The notes: generated from the letters alone by a model not told the origin. A stretch of 6,759 bases of DNA from a bacterium (GCA_030622125.1 JAUXGM010000121.1:1-6759); one strand, 5' to 3'; numbered from the stretch's first letter, positions 1 through 6,139 are shown. Program-made: numbers and translations.

Positions 1-39
1 CCGCTTGTTTTCGGAGTTTGTATTTGTTTTTTTTTCATT

Positions 40-67
40 GTCAATTATCAATTGTCCATTGTCAATT
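40..67. repeat. Tandem heptamer array, four units of RTCMATT
   Basis: Four contiguous 7-nt units run GTCAATT, ATCAATT, GTCCATT, GTCAATT. A related TTTCATT at 33-39 may be a fifth. The 11-mer CATTGTCAATT therefore occurs at 36-46 and again at 57-67. The array lies in intergenic DNA upstream of the operon promoter. Function is unknown. Confidence 0.8.
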
Positions 68-119
68 GTTTTCGGTAATGTCCCTCTTTTTATGGGGGAC
101 GGAATTTAATATTGTTTTC

Positions 120-143
120 CTTATTCCCTTATTGCCTTATTGC
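120..143. repeat. Tandem octamer array, three units of CTTATTNN
   Basis: Three contiguous 8-nt units run CTTATTCC, CTTATTGC, CTTATTGC. The same octamer with a free last two bases appears four times at 6067-6098. It also appears on the opposite strand at 5055-5078, where the third unit is degraded. The array ends 13 nt before the predicted -35 box of the first gene. Confidence 0.8.
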
Positions 144-156
144 CTTCTTCTTGACC

Positions 157-185
157 TTGAAATAAAAAGATTAAAATGGTAAAAT
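157..185 (+). promoter_or_regulatory. Predicted sigma70-type promoter of the four-gene operon
   Basis: TTGAAA at 157-162 is followed, after a 17-nt spacer, by TAAAAT at 180-185, close to the consensus -35 and -10 boxes. Transcription would start near 191-193 and leave a leader of only about ten bases. An alternative is TTGACC at 151-156 with TAAAAT at 172-177, but its 15-nt spacer is less favourable. No other plausible promoter was seen within the operon. Confidence 0.5.
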
Positions 186-192
186 ACATTAT

Positions 193-195
193 AGG
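193..195 (+). promoter_or_regulatory. Weak ribosome binding site of the first gene
   Basis: AGG lies six bases before the ATG at 202. It is a short match to the anti-Shine-Dalgarno sequence, and with the predicted promoter it would sit almost at the 5' end of the message. It supports the 202 start but only weakly. Confidence 0.4.
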
Positions 196-201
196 TAAAT
201 T

Positions 202-1500
202 ATGAAACTATATTACGGAACAAGAAGAAGAACAGAAGATTTTACATTATTTAAGGTAAAAAGTGATGTTAGAATAGGGCACGAGAATGAGATTCTGGTC
301 AACACCACTGATGGTATTTGGCGAACAAAAGTTCTTGGCGGTCCGATTAGATGTGATGACATTCAGGTATTACCTGAATTCAATAGTTATATCGGAAAAG
401 CAGAAAAAAATATCATTGAGCACAATGAAACAATTGAAAGAGAATTCAGGGAAGAACTGATCTCGTATCTAAGCAGTAAAAATATTCAATTAAAAGTAGC
501 GGAAGTTGAGATAAATTTCAATAGGACAAAATTATTGATATATCACGATAAAGAAGTTAAGATTCCCGACATTGAACTTGATCAAAAAGAGATCGAGAAG
601 ATATTGAAAATGGATGTGGAATTTGTTCCGGCTATTGAGAAAACGGCATCAATCACTTGTAAATTTACACATGATTTTGAATTCGCTGAAACAAAAAGAA
701 TTTACAGTAAAAATGAAAAAATAATTATTAAGAAAGAGGATGGTATCTGGATCGGTAATTTTCTGGGAATTGTTCCGGATGAAAAAAAAGTTTTTTCCAA
801 AATGAATAACATAACGATACTCGGCATTGTGGACGAAAATTTAGAAAATATTTTGAAAAATATTCATAGTGCAGAAAAAAAAGCTCTTTCAATATGTCGA
901 GAATTCGCTCAAAAAGAAAAATTGGAGATGAATCTTTTAAATGCTGAATATAGTTTAGATGAGAGAAAAGTTTTTTTCTACTATACCGCCGAAGGAAGAA
1001 TAGATTTCAGAACTCTTGTAAGACAACTTGCAGAGGCATTAAAAACAAGAATCGAGATGAAGCAAATTGGGATTCGAGATGAGCTTAGAACCTTTCCTAC
1101 CATTGGAATATGCGGGCAACAAACCTGTTGTTCTCGATTTATACACAAGTTCGAACCGGTTGTTCTAAAGATGGCAAAGATGCAAAATTTAGACATAAAT
1201 ACGGAAAAGATTACCGGAATATGCAATCGCCTTTTATGTTGCCTAAGGTATGAATGCAATATTTATGAGGAATTTGTTAAAAAAGTAAATACCCTTCCAA
1301 AAAAATTTAACTACACTAATGAGAATAATGAAAAAAAGAAGGTTGAGATAGTGGGTTTTAATCCGGTAAAGGAAACCGTTGTTCTAAAAAATGAAAATTA
1401 TTACAGAGAAAGCATTCCATTCGCAAGGCTTAAAGAAGAAATTAAAAATGAGGATATTATTGATAAAAGGCGTCCGATCGATATTCCTGATAAAGGTTAA
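202..1500 (+). CDS. PSP1-domain protein, RicT/YaaT-like, with internally duplicated domain
   Basis: A 432-residue cytoplasmic protein. Residues about 160-352 are a standard PSP1/RicT domain: a strand-rich start with DGIW, then RIDFR at 266-270, then the family hallmark from GIRDE (290-294) through GICGQQTCC (302-310), FEPV and MAKMQNL to CNRLLCCLRYE (341-351). Cysteines 304, 309, 310, 341, 346, 347 and 352 are present. In Bacillus, RicT works with RicA and RicF in an Fe-S-containing complex that affects RNA processing and development; no partner gene lies here. Residues about 20-145 look like a second, degenerate copy of the same region, with DGIW at 37-40 and no cysteine motif. This makes the protein longer than typical family members (roughly 250-300 residues). 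Residues 353-432 are a charged, strand-forming tail. The family call is secure. The role in this organism is unknown. The gene probably leads an operon, with 15 nt to the next start. Confidence 0.92.
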   Translation: MKLYYGTRRRTEDFTLFKVKSDVRIGHENEILVNTTDGIWRTKVLGGPIRCDDIQVLPEFNSYIGKAEKNIIEHNETIEREFREELISYLSSKNIQLKVAEVEINFNRTKLLIYHDKEVKIPDIELDQKEIEKILKMDVEFVPAIEKTASITCKFTHDFEFAETKRIYSKNEKIIIKKEDGIWIGNFLGIVPDEKKVFSKMNNITILGIVDENLENILKNIHSAEKKALSICREFAQKEKLEMNLLNAEYSLDERKVFFYYTAEGRIDFRTLVRQLAEALKTRIEMKQIGIRDELRTFPTIGICGQQTCCSRFIHKFEPVVLKMAKMQNLDINTEKITGICNRLLCCLRYECNIYEEFVKKVNTLPKKFNYTNENNEKKKVEIVGFNPVKETVVLKNENYYRESIPFARLKEEIKNEDIIDKRRPIDIPDKG

Positions 1501-1515
1501 TTAAGATGGAAAAAT

Positions 1516-2106
1516 ATGGAAGAATTTATTAATTGGGCATTTTTCGGAAGAGCAAACTTAATAAAAGATATCATAAAAAATAAAATTTCAGATCAAAATG
1601 AGCTGTTTTTACAATTTACCCGACACTCCCCTACTATGATAACACAGGGACAAGCAGGGCTAAACGGTTCTATAAAAGGAATCGGTTTCTTACCGAAAAA
1701 AGAATCAATTGAAGATATCTATGAAATTCTTTTTGATAATTTGGATAAATTAACGAACAATAAAAAACTGAAATTACTCTTTAATGAACTCTATTCAAAA
1801 CCGGAAAGAATAGATTTTACCAAGCTTACAACCATAGAACTTGCGAAGAAACACACATATAAAAATATTATGTCGGGTAATCGGATGGCAACCCTTTTAT
1901 TTTTTCAACCACCTGTTATTAGCTACGAAGTTAGATCTACCGTTGATATTTTTACGGAAGGTATTGTCTTCAAATTTGTAAACTTGATCCATGATTTTTA
2001 TCATGGTTATAATGAAAGAACGAGAAATCCTGTTTATATAATGACGATCAACGAAATATTTAACAATAGTGCAAGCAAAAATGGATACGGCAAAAAAATA
2101 TACTAA
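1516..2106 (+). CDS. Uncharacterised protein, possibly with an FMN-binding split-barrel-like C-terminal half
   Basis: A 196-residue soluble protein with no signal peptide or membrane segment. I do not firmly recognise it. The N-terminal half is mostly helical in character (for example IYEILFDNLDKL at 68-79). The stretch from about 107 to 187 has the rhythm of pyridoxamine-5'-phosphate-oxidase-like proteins: KNIMSGNRMATLLFF (116-130) followed by a YEVRSTVDIF strand, and a closing VYIMTINEIFNNS then GYGKKIY. Such proteins usually bind flavin, but the usual N-terminal strands with a conserved LAT..DG pattern are not visible, so this is a weak inference. The ATG at 1516 has only GGA five bases upstream. 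An ATG at 1506 is in another frame and stops after eight codons. The gene starts 15 nt after the previous one and its end overlaps the next by 26 nt, which suggests co-translation. Confidence 0.75.
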   Translation: MEEFINWAFFGRANLIKDIIKNKISDQNELFLQFTRHSPTMITQGQAGLNGSIKGIGFLPKKESIEDIYEILFDNLDKLTNNKKLKLLFNELYSKPERIDFTKLTTIELAKKHTYKNIMSGNRMATLLFFQPPVISYEVRSTVDIFTEGIVFKFVNLIHDFYHGYNERTRNPVYIMTINEIFNNSASKNGYGKKIY

Positions 2107-3163
2107 AATACTTTTTATTCTCCTTTTATTAATCCTTGAACCGTTGTTCGGTGAAGAAAAAGAAGCACAATTTTACAAAAAATTAGATGCAAACAGGGTT
2201 AAATGTCTTCTCTGTCCAAAAGAATGTATCTTAAAAGATGGACAAAGAGGTGATTGCGGTGTGAGAGTGAATAAGGATGGGATACTATACACATTGAGTT
2301 ACGGAAGAATTGCCGCGAGCCATATCGATCCTATTGAAAAAAAACCACAGTACCATTTTTACCCGAATGAAGAGATCCTTTCCATTGCAACAGCAGGCTG
2401 TAATCTACACTGTAAATTTTGTCAGAATTGGACACTTTCGCAGTCAAAACCCGAAGAACTTAGCTACTCTTCGATATCACCGGAAGAACTTATTTCCTCC
2501 GCTCTTAAAAAAAAGATTTCAATGATCGCCTACACCTATTCGGAACCGGTTATTTTTTATGAATATATGTATGAATGTGCAAAGCTTGCCGGCAAGAACG
2601 GTATAAAAAATGTTATGGTAACCGCCGGATATATAAATGAAGAACCGCTCAAAAAATTGATTCCATATCTTGATGCGGTAACTCTTGATATAAAAAGTAT
2701 GGATAATGAGTATTATAGAAAGGAGATCGGCGGCACACTCAATCCTGTTTTGAAAAATGCAAAACTCATATATGAAAACAATGTATGGCTGGAACTTGTT
2801 TATCTTGTTATACCGGGGATAAATGATGATGATGGAAATATTGATCTTTTTCTAAACTGGATCAAGAAAAATTTGAGTGTTGATGTTCCGATCCATTTTC
2901 TAAGGTTCTTCCCAAATTATAAGATGTATGATCTACCGCCGACACCTGCTTCCGAATTATCAAGAATAGCAAAGAAGGCAGCGGATATGGGATTTCATTT
3001 TATTTATATAGGGAACCTAAGAACAGATAAGTACGAGGATACCTATTGCCCTAAATGTGAAAAAAAATTGATCGATAGATCAGGATATATTATAAAATAC
3101 AATAAGATCAAAAATGGGAAATGTCCGTATTGTGGAAAAAAGATCGCAGGTAGATTTAAATAA
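2081..3163 (+). CDS. AmmeMemoRadiSam-type radical SAM enzyme with an N-terminal hydrophobic segment
   Basis: A 360-residue radical SAM protein. The CX3CX2C cluster motif is CNLHCKFC, cysteines 107, 111 and 114, with the family continuation QNW. Ahead of it are a four-cysteine region (C42, C45, C49, C59; LCPKEC then GDCGVR) and the family signature DPIEKKPQYHF. At the C-terminus, YCPKC (C323, C326) and CPYCGKKIAG (C348, C351) form a probable zinc- or cluster-binding knuckle. This matches the pyruvate-formate-lyase-activase-like enzymes that usually occur with Memo and AMMECR1 homologues; neither is in this window and the substrate is unknown. Family members normally begin around the EAQFYKKL stretch. 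Here about 25 residues precede it, with a basic start (KKYTK) and a hydrophobic run ILFILLLLIL, like a Sec signal or membrane anchor. I prefer ATG 2081; GTG 2069 would add four residues. Neither has a good ribosome binding site. It overlaps both neighbours. Confidence 0.9.
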   Translation: MDTAKKYTKILFILLLLILEPLFGEEKEAQFYKKLDANRVKCLLCPKECILKDGQRGDCGVRVNKDGILYTLSYGRIAASHIDPIEKKPQYHFYPNEEILSIATAGCNLHCKFCQNWTLSQSKPEELSYSSISPEELISSALKKKISMIAYTYSEPVIFYEYMYECAKLAGKNGIKNVMVTAGYINEEPLKKLIPYLDAVTLDIKSMDNEYYRKEIGGTLNPVLKNAKLIYENNVWLELVYLVIPGINDDDGNIDLFLNWIKKNLSVDVPIHFLRFFPNYKMYDLPPTPASELSRIAKKAADMGFHFIYIGNLRTDKYEDTYCPKCEKKLIDRSGYIIKYNKIKNGKCPYCGKKIAGRFK

Positions 3164-5069
3164 TCCCTTCTTTCTTGGATTTTTTGCCTCAATAATCCAG
3201 ATAATATTACTGCGTTCTCTTTTAACTTACTTTGATCCCAACGAACTTCTCATCTCTCTTTTTTTCGCTTTTTGGTTTCTTGGTTTTTTGTTGCTTTTTA
3301 ATCTTGGTAGTCACAAATCATTTAAAAAAGGGAATTTTTATATAGAGCTCTTTTTCTTTTTTCTACTCGTAATTAAATTTTTACAGCTGATTAAAGTAGG
3401 ATCGTTAGTTTTTTTCTTTCTTCTTATAGCAATAGAAGGCGGGATATCGGGTATATTTTATTATTCCCTTACAAAAGGGAAATCATCAATTTTAAACTCT
3501 GTTTACAGAAAAGATGCACTTGGTGATATGACAGGAGCTTTATTTATCTATTTTTTATTTCTTCTCCGACTTTCAGATATAATTATCTATCTCATTCTTT
3601 TTTTTGTATTTGTTATTCTGAAAAGAAAAATTCTTCCAACATTGATCCTTATTTTAATTTTTATTACAATTTTTTTTGTTGACAATAGTTATTTAACATC
3701 AATTTTTGACGGTTATGGTTACAATGTAAAAGAAGGCAAAACGGGGAGATTTGTCTTATTTCAAAGAGATAATACAAAGATATTAACAAAAAATGGAAAG
3801 TCGCTTTGGGTAAATGAGAATTATGAAGATAGTGAAAGAGAACTCTTTCTACCTGTTGCTTTAAAAAAAGAAAAAACAGAGAGCTATTTATACAACGGGG
3901 AATTAACTCCGTATCAAAGAAAAATACTTAAAGAAAACTCTATTAAATTTAATGAGGTAGGAGAAGATTTTTACTTTAAAGATACCGATCAAATAAATAA
4001 GAATATTATACCGTTATTAAAAAAAGGAAAAGAAAAATATGATGTAATAAATATCGGACATATCAATCCGACATTGCTGAGCAATATTGCACTTTTGACA
4101 TATAACAACGTAACACTTTATAAAAATGGATTAAAAAATGATGGAATTGTTATTTTTTCGATCTATGGTGAAGAAAATTATCAAGCAAGTGACCTTAAAA
4201 ATATCCTAAATTCCATTGTGAAAACATTTCATCAAGAATTTTCCGATTTTTTTATCATTCCGGGATTAAATTATATTTTCATTTTCTCAAACAATAGTAT
4301 TCAGAAAAACCTAATGCAGGTAAGCAATAATTTAAAAAGATATAAAACGAATTATATCGATGAATATGAAGCATTTACACTTAAACGAGGAATAGAATTT
4401 ACAAACAATTTTGGCTATAAAAACGGAGCAATTATTGAAAAAGGACATACTGCATTGCTCAATACAAGTCTAAAATTTTATAAGGGGTTTAGGGCAAATT
4501 GGATCTTTTATATTTTTTTTGGACTTTTAATTGCCTTTATTCTTTTATTTTATCATTTTTCTAAGGGGCAAACCGTTGCGAACAGTGGAACGGAGAATAT
4601 GATAATAGAATTGACTTTAATATTTCTTTACCAGATAAATTTCGGCACTCTGTATATTGACAGTGCACTTTTTATCTTTGCTGCAATGTCCGGTCTTTTT
4701 CTCGGGAATTATATTGAAGAAAAAAAGAGGGTTTCATTAAATCTTCTCAATATCGGAAAGATCACTTTTTTGATCTTAATTCTTTTAATATATATTTATG
4801 ATGTAAAGATCAAGGTGATCTATTTTTCTATGTTATTTTTATTTTCACTGGTTTCCGGAAGCGAGTTTTTTTCGTCTTCCACATTAAAAAAGGAGATCCG
4901 ATATACGATATTCGGAGATTATGCGGGTTCATTTTTTGCGGCATTATTGACCGGTGTCTTTCTCATTCCAATACTCGGCGTCGTTTATAGTTTATTGGTA
5001 TTAGTTCTTTTACGGTTACTTATTCTTTGTTTTCGGGGACACTTCAAAAGGAAGTTGATAAGAAAATAA
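3114..5069 (+). CDS. Polytopic membrane protein with degenerate spermidine-synthase-like domain
   Basis: A 651-residue protein built as in 'fused MFS/spermidine synthase' membrane proteins. About six or seven hydrophobic segments (18-192) precede a soluble domain (about 200-455), and six or seven more follow (462-640). Family landmarks: PNELLISLFFAFWFLG (42-57), VYRKDALGDMTGAL (130-143), EKYDVINIGHINP (307-319), GIVIFSIYGEENY (344-356), FFIIPGLNYIFIFSN (379-393), LYQINFGTLY (505-514) and GDYAGSFFAALLTG with IPILG near the end. The glycine-rich SAM loop is reduced to SYLYNGELTP (257-266). The following acidic-residue/DPR/GDA stretch is largely missing, and the catalytic aspartate expected after YDVI is replaced. 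Aminopropyl or methyl transfer is therefore unlikely; a transport, sensing or scaffold role is guesswork. ATG 3114 lies 50 nt inside the upstream gene; GTG 3132 is an alternative. The last codons lie in the 5055-5124 repeat. Confidence 0.85.
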   Translation: MGNVRIVEKRSQVDLNNPFFLGFFASIIQIILLRSLLTYFDPNELLISLFFAFWFLGFLLLFNLGSHKSFKKGNFYIELFFFFLLVIKFLQLIKVGSLVFFFLLIAIEGGISGIFYYSLTKGKSSILNSVYRKDALGDMTGALFIYFLFLLRLSDIIIYLILFFVFVILKRKILPTLILILIFITIFFVDNSYLTSIFDGYGYNVKEGKTGRFVLFQRDNTKILTKNGKSLWVNENYEDSERELFLPVALKKEKTESYLYNGELTPYQRKILKENSIKFNEVGEDFYFKDTDQINKNIIPLLKKGKEKYDVINIGHINPTLLSNIALLTYNNVTLYKNGLKNDGIVIFSIYGEENYQASDLKNILNSIVKTFHQEFSDFFIIPGLNYIFIFSNNSIQKNLMQVSNNLKRYKTNYIDEYEAFTLKRGIEFTNNFGYKNGAIIEKGHTALLNTSLKFYKGFRANWIFYIFFGLLIAFILLFYHFSKGQTVANSGTENMIIELTLIFLYQINFGTLYIDSALFIFAAMSGLFLGNYIEEKKRVSLNLLNIGKITFLILILLIYIYDVKIKVIYFSMLFLFSLVSGSEFFSSSTLKKEIRYTIFGDYAGSFFAALLTGVFLIPILGVVYSLLVLVLLRLLILCFRGHFKRKLIRK

Positions 5070-5124
5070 GGGAATAAGTAGAACAATATAAAACTCCAAA
5101 AAACCATAAAAGAGGGACATTACC
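5055..5124 (+). repeat. ~70-nt repeat, inverted partner of 74-143
   Basis: This stretch is the reverse complement of 74-143 with a one-base indel, one divergent block and a few mismatches. On the minus strand it ends in CTTATT octamers (5071-5078 and 5063-5070, with a degraded third). It includes the stop codon (5067-5069) and the last codons of the membrane-protein gene, so the repeat may have contributed the C-terminal tail. It runs directly into the hairpin element that begins at 5114. Confidence 0.7.
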
Positions 5125-5159
5125 TCAACTTTCTGATTTTTAAAGTTGAGGTGTGTCCC
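5114..5159. repeat. Left-end hairpin of the element
   Basis: CCTCAACTTT (5123-5132) and AAAGTTGAGG (5142-5151) form a perfect 10-bp stem around a 9-nt loop. Outside it, GGGACA (5114-5119) pairs with TGTCCC (5154-5159), with a small internal bulge. No T-run follows on either strand, so it is not a typical intrinsic terminator, although it may still affect the 3' ends of the convergent transcripts. Confidence 0.8.
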
Positions 5160-5165
5160 GGACTC
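5152..5165 (+). repeat. 14-nt direct repeat, copy 1
   Basis: TGTGTCCCGGACTC, identical to 5289-5302. Each copy sits at or just after the right arm of a GGGACA hairpin, which suggests that the element has two related ends or is itself a partial duplication. Confidence 0.75.
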
Positions 5166-5253
5166 TTCCTTAGATAACGATAAACCACCCGAAAACAATA
5201 TAGCCAAAGGAAATAGAATCAAAGGTTCAAAAGAAAATGCACCGAAAACAGGC

Positions 5254-5283
5254 GGGACATACGTTGCTTGCATCGTGTGTCCC
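5254..5283. repeat. Right-end hairpin of the element
   Basis: GGGACATACG (5254-5263) pairs with CGTGTGTCCC (5274-5283) through ten positions, one of them a G-T wobble. A small inner TGC/GCA pairing lies in the loop. It shares the GGGACA/TGTCCC outer arms with the hairpin at 5114-5159. Confidence 0.75.
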
Positions 5284-5288
5284 AAGAC

Positions 5289-5302
5289 TGTGTCCCGGAC
5301 TC
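5289..5302 (+). repeat. 14-nt direct repeat, copy 2
   Basis: TGTGTCCCGGACTC, an exact second copy of 5152-5165. It ends one base before the stop codon of the minus-strand lipoprotein gene (5304-5306), so it may mark the element's right boundary. Confidence 0.75.
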
Positions 5303-5303
5303 A

Positions 5304-6059
5304 TTAAAATTTGTGCCTTATAAAGTTGATTCCTGTGGGTTCACCTTTTATTCCATTATCAAATTTTTCAAAATCATTTAAAGAATTATAGGTTCGAGTA
5401 ATCGATTTTTCCGGATCGGCATTGTAATTATTTTTAACCATATTAATATCTGTGGTTGAAGCAGCATTTTTCTGCCATTCTTCAGGATCTTCACCAAAAT
5501 AATTCTCATCAATACCGGTACTCCATTGATCATAATCTTCATTACTAATCCTTATCTCCTGATTGGTAACATCAAAAAAAACTTTCGCAGTTGTTTCATA
5601 TTCTTCTATCAAACTATCAATAATCAAAGTTCCGGTATTATTATGAACAGGGTCATAAGCAGCGATCTTTATGCTAAAAGGTCCTGTTTCAAATAAATTT
5701 TCATCTGTGACAACTTGACTATCCCAATAGGGAGGTCCTTTTATTTTGACGGTGTAACCTTTATTGGTGGTTATTTCATTAGAAATACTTCCGTTTATTG
5801 TTCCCAAAGAACCGCTTGTCTCCAAAATCTTATAGATAACTTTTCCGGATTGATCATCGTTTTCAAGATCAGAGGTATTATAATGAAAAGAAAGAATTTT
5901 ACCTAAATAATTTAAACTTATATATTGTAGGGACAGCTCTATTTCACTATTATTTCCATCGGGAATGTCCGGTAAAGTAGTTTTTTTACATCCCACAAAA
6001 ATAATAATTACTAAAATGTAAATAATAATTGATATAACTAATGTTTTTCTGCTTTTCAC
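5304..6059 (-). CDS. Predicted lipoprotein of unknown function
   Basis: A 251-residue predicted lipoprotein. The N-terminus is basic (MKSRK), followed by a hydrophobic run (about 7-22) and a lipobox-like FVGC with cysteine 24 as the lipidation site, then KK. The rest is a secreted-type sequence without other cysteines, with many strand-forming stretches (for example VIYKILETSG, TVKIKGPPYW, FSIKIAAYDP) and an acidic, asparagine-rich C-terminal third. No family is recognised; an Ig-like or beta-sandwich fold is possible. The start is GTG at 6057-6059, supported by AGGA five bases upstream. The stop codon abuts the repetitive element at 5111-5302, so C-terminal truncation by its insertion cannot be excluded. 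It lies downstream of another lipoprotein gene on the same strand, across a repeat-filled 144-nt gap. Confidence 0.8.
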   Translation of the reverse strand: MKSRKTLVISIIIYILVIIIFVGCKKTTLPDIPDGNNSEIELSLQYISLNYLGKILSFHYNTSDLENDDQSGKVIYKILETSGSLGTINGSISNEITTNKGYTVKIKGPPYWDSQVVTDENLFETGPFSIKIAAYDPVHNNTGTLIIDSLIEEYETTAKVFFDVTNQEIRISNEDYDQWSTGIDENYFGEDPEEWQKNAASTTDINMVKNNYNADPEKSITRTYNSLNDFEKFDNGIKGEPTGINFIRHKF

Positions 6060-6064
6060 TTCTT

Positions 6065-6068
6065 TCCT
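6065..6068 (-). promoter_or_regulatory. Ribosome binding site deciding the GTG start at 6059
   Basis: On the minus strand, AGGA is followed by five bases and then the GTG. It supports a GTG start for the lipoprotein and overlaps the edge of the CTTATTNN octamer array. Confidence 0.6.
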
Positions 6069-6098
6069 TATTAACTTATTTTCTTATTCTCTTATTAC
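6067..6098. repeat. Tandem octamer array, four units of CTTATTNN
   Basis: Four contiguous units run CTTATTAA, CTTATTTT, CTTATTCT, CTTATTAC. The first six bases are invariant and the last two free. The same unit occurs at 120-143 and, on the other strand, at 5055-5078. On the minus-strand transcript it would lie just upstream of the start codon at 6059. Confidence 0.85.
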
Positions 6099-6104
6099 CC
6101 ATTC

Positions 6105-6132
6105 TTCATTGTTCATTATTCATTCTTCATTT
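6105..6132. repeat. Tandem heptamer array, four units of TTCATTN
   Basis: Four contiguous units run TTCATTG, TTCATTA, TTCATTC, TTCATTT. Six bases are invariant, and the seventh takes each of the four bases once. It lies in the 144-nt gap between the two lipoprotein genes. Confidence 0.85.
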
Positions 6133-6139
6133 GTATTCC

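Larger units (their letters stand above)
1..147 (-). repeat. Degenerate inverted copy of the 5055-5303 intergenic repeat
   Basis: Positions 74-143 read as the reverse complement of 5055-5124. The first 13 bases (GGTAATGTCCCTC) are identical. TTTTATGG follows with one extra T, then a divergent 5-6 base block, then about 33 bases with four mismatches, ending in CTTATT octamers on both sides. Positions 1-14 match the reverse complement of 5242-5255 with one mismatch, and 65-75 match the reverse complement of 5189-5199 exactly. This suggests a shortened relative of the downstream element in opposite orientation, cut by the window edge. Its middle (about 33-67) is replaced by a different tandem array. 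The matches are seen directly; common ancestry is inferred. The 1-201 stretch contains no gene. Confidence 0.6.
5111..5302. mobile_element. Hairpin-rich non-autonomous element, possibly IS200/REP-like MITE
   Basis: About 190 bases with no credible gene. Near the left edge, GGGACA at 5114-5119 pairs with TGTCCC at 5154-5159 and encloses a perfect 10-bp stem. Near the right edge, a second stem starting GGGACATACG (5254-5263) pairs with CGTGTGTCCC (5274-5283). The 14-mer TGTGTCCCGGACTC follows each hairpin. Hairpins at both ends without long terminal inverted repeats resemble the ends recognised by IS200/IS605 and REP-associated single-strand transposases. No transposase is present here, so this would be a passenger copy. 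A shortened inverted relative lies at 1-147. The structure is directly visible; mobility is inferred. Confidence 0.55.

Noticed and set aside
36-143. CRISPR array
   Set aside because: The repeated units are only 7-11 bases and contiguous, with no unique spacers of constant length.
981-1259. 92-codon open frame on the minus strand
   Set aside because: It lies wholly opposite the most conserved part of the RicT-like gene, which explains its open frame and cysteine-rich look.
1506-1532. Eight-codon frame starting at ATG 1506
   Set aside because: It overlaps the start of the next gene in another frame and has no ribosome binding site of its own. A regulatory leader peptide cannot be argued from this alone.
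2310-2525. 71-codon plus-strand frame inside the radical SAM gene
   Set aside because: It is an alternate frame of a strongly supported gene and has no recognisable product.
5114-5159. Intrinsic transcription terminator after the operon
   Set aside because: The stem is strong, but no T-run follows it on either strand, and its sequence belongs to a repeated element.
5016-5285. 89-codon open frame on the minus strand
   Set aside because: It overlaps the 3' end of the membrane-protein gene and runs across both hairpins of the repetitive element. Its product has no family features, and such frames commonly arise in repeat DNA.
5715-5906. 63-codon plus-strand frame opposite the first lipoprotein gene
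   Set aside because: It is antisense to a gene with a ribosome binding site and lipobox; nothing supports independent coding.
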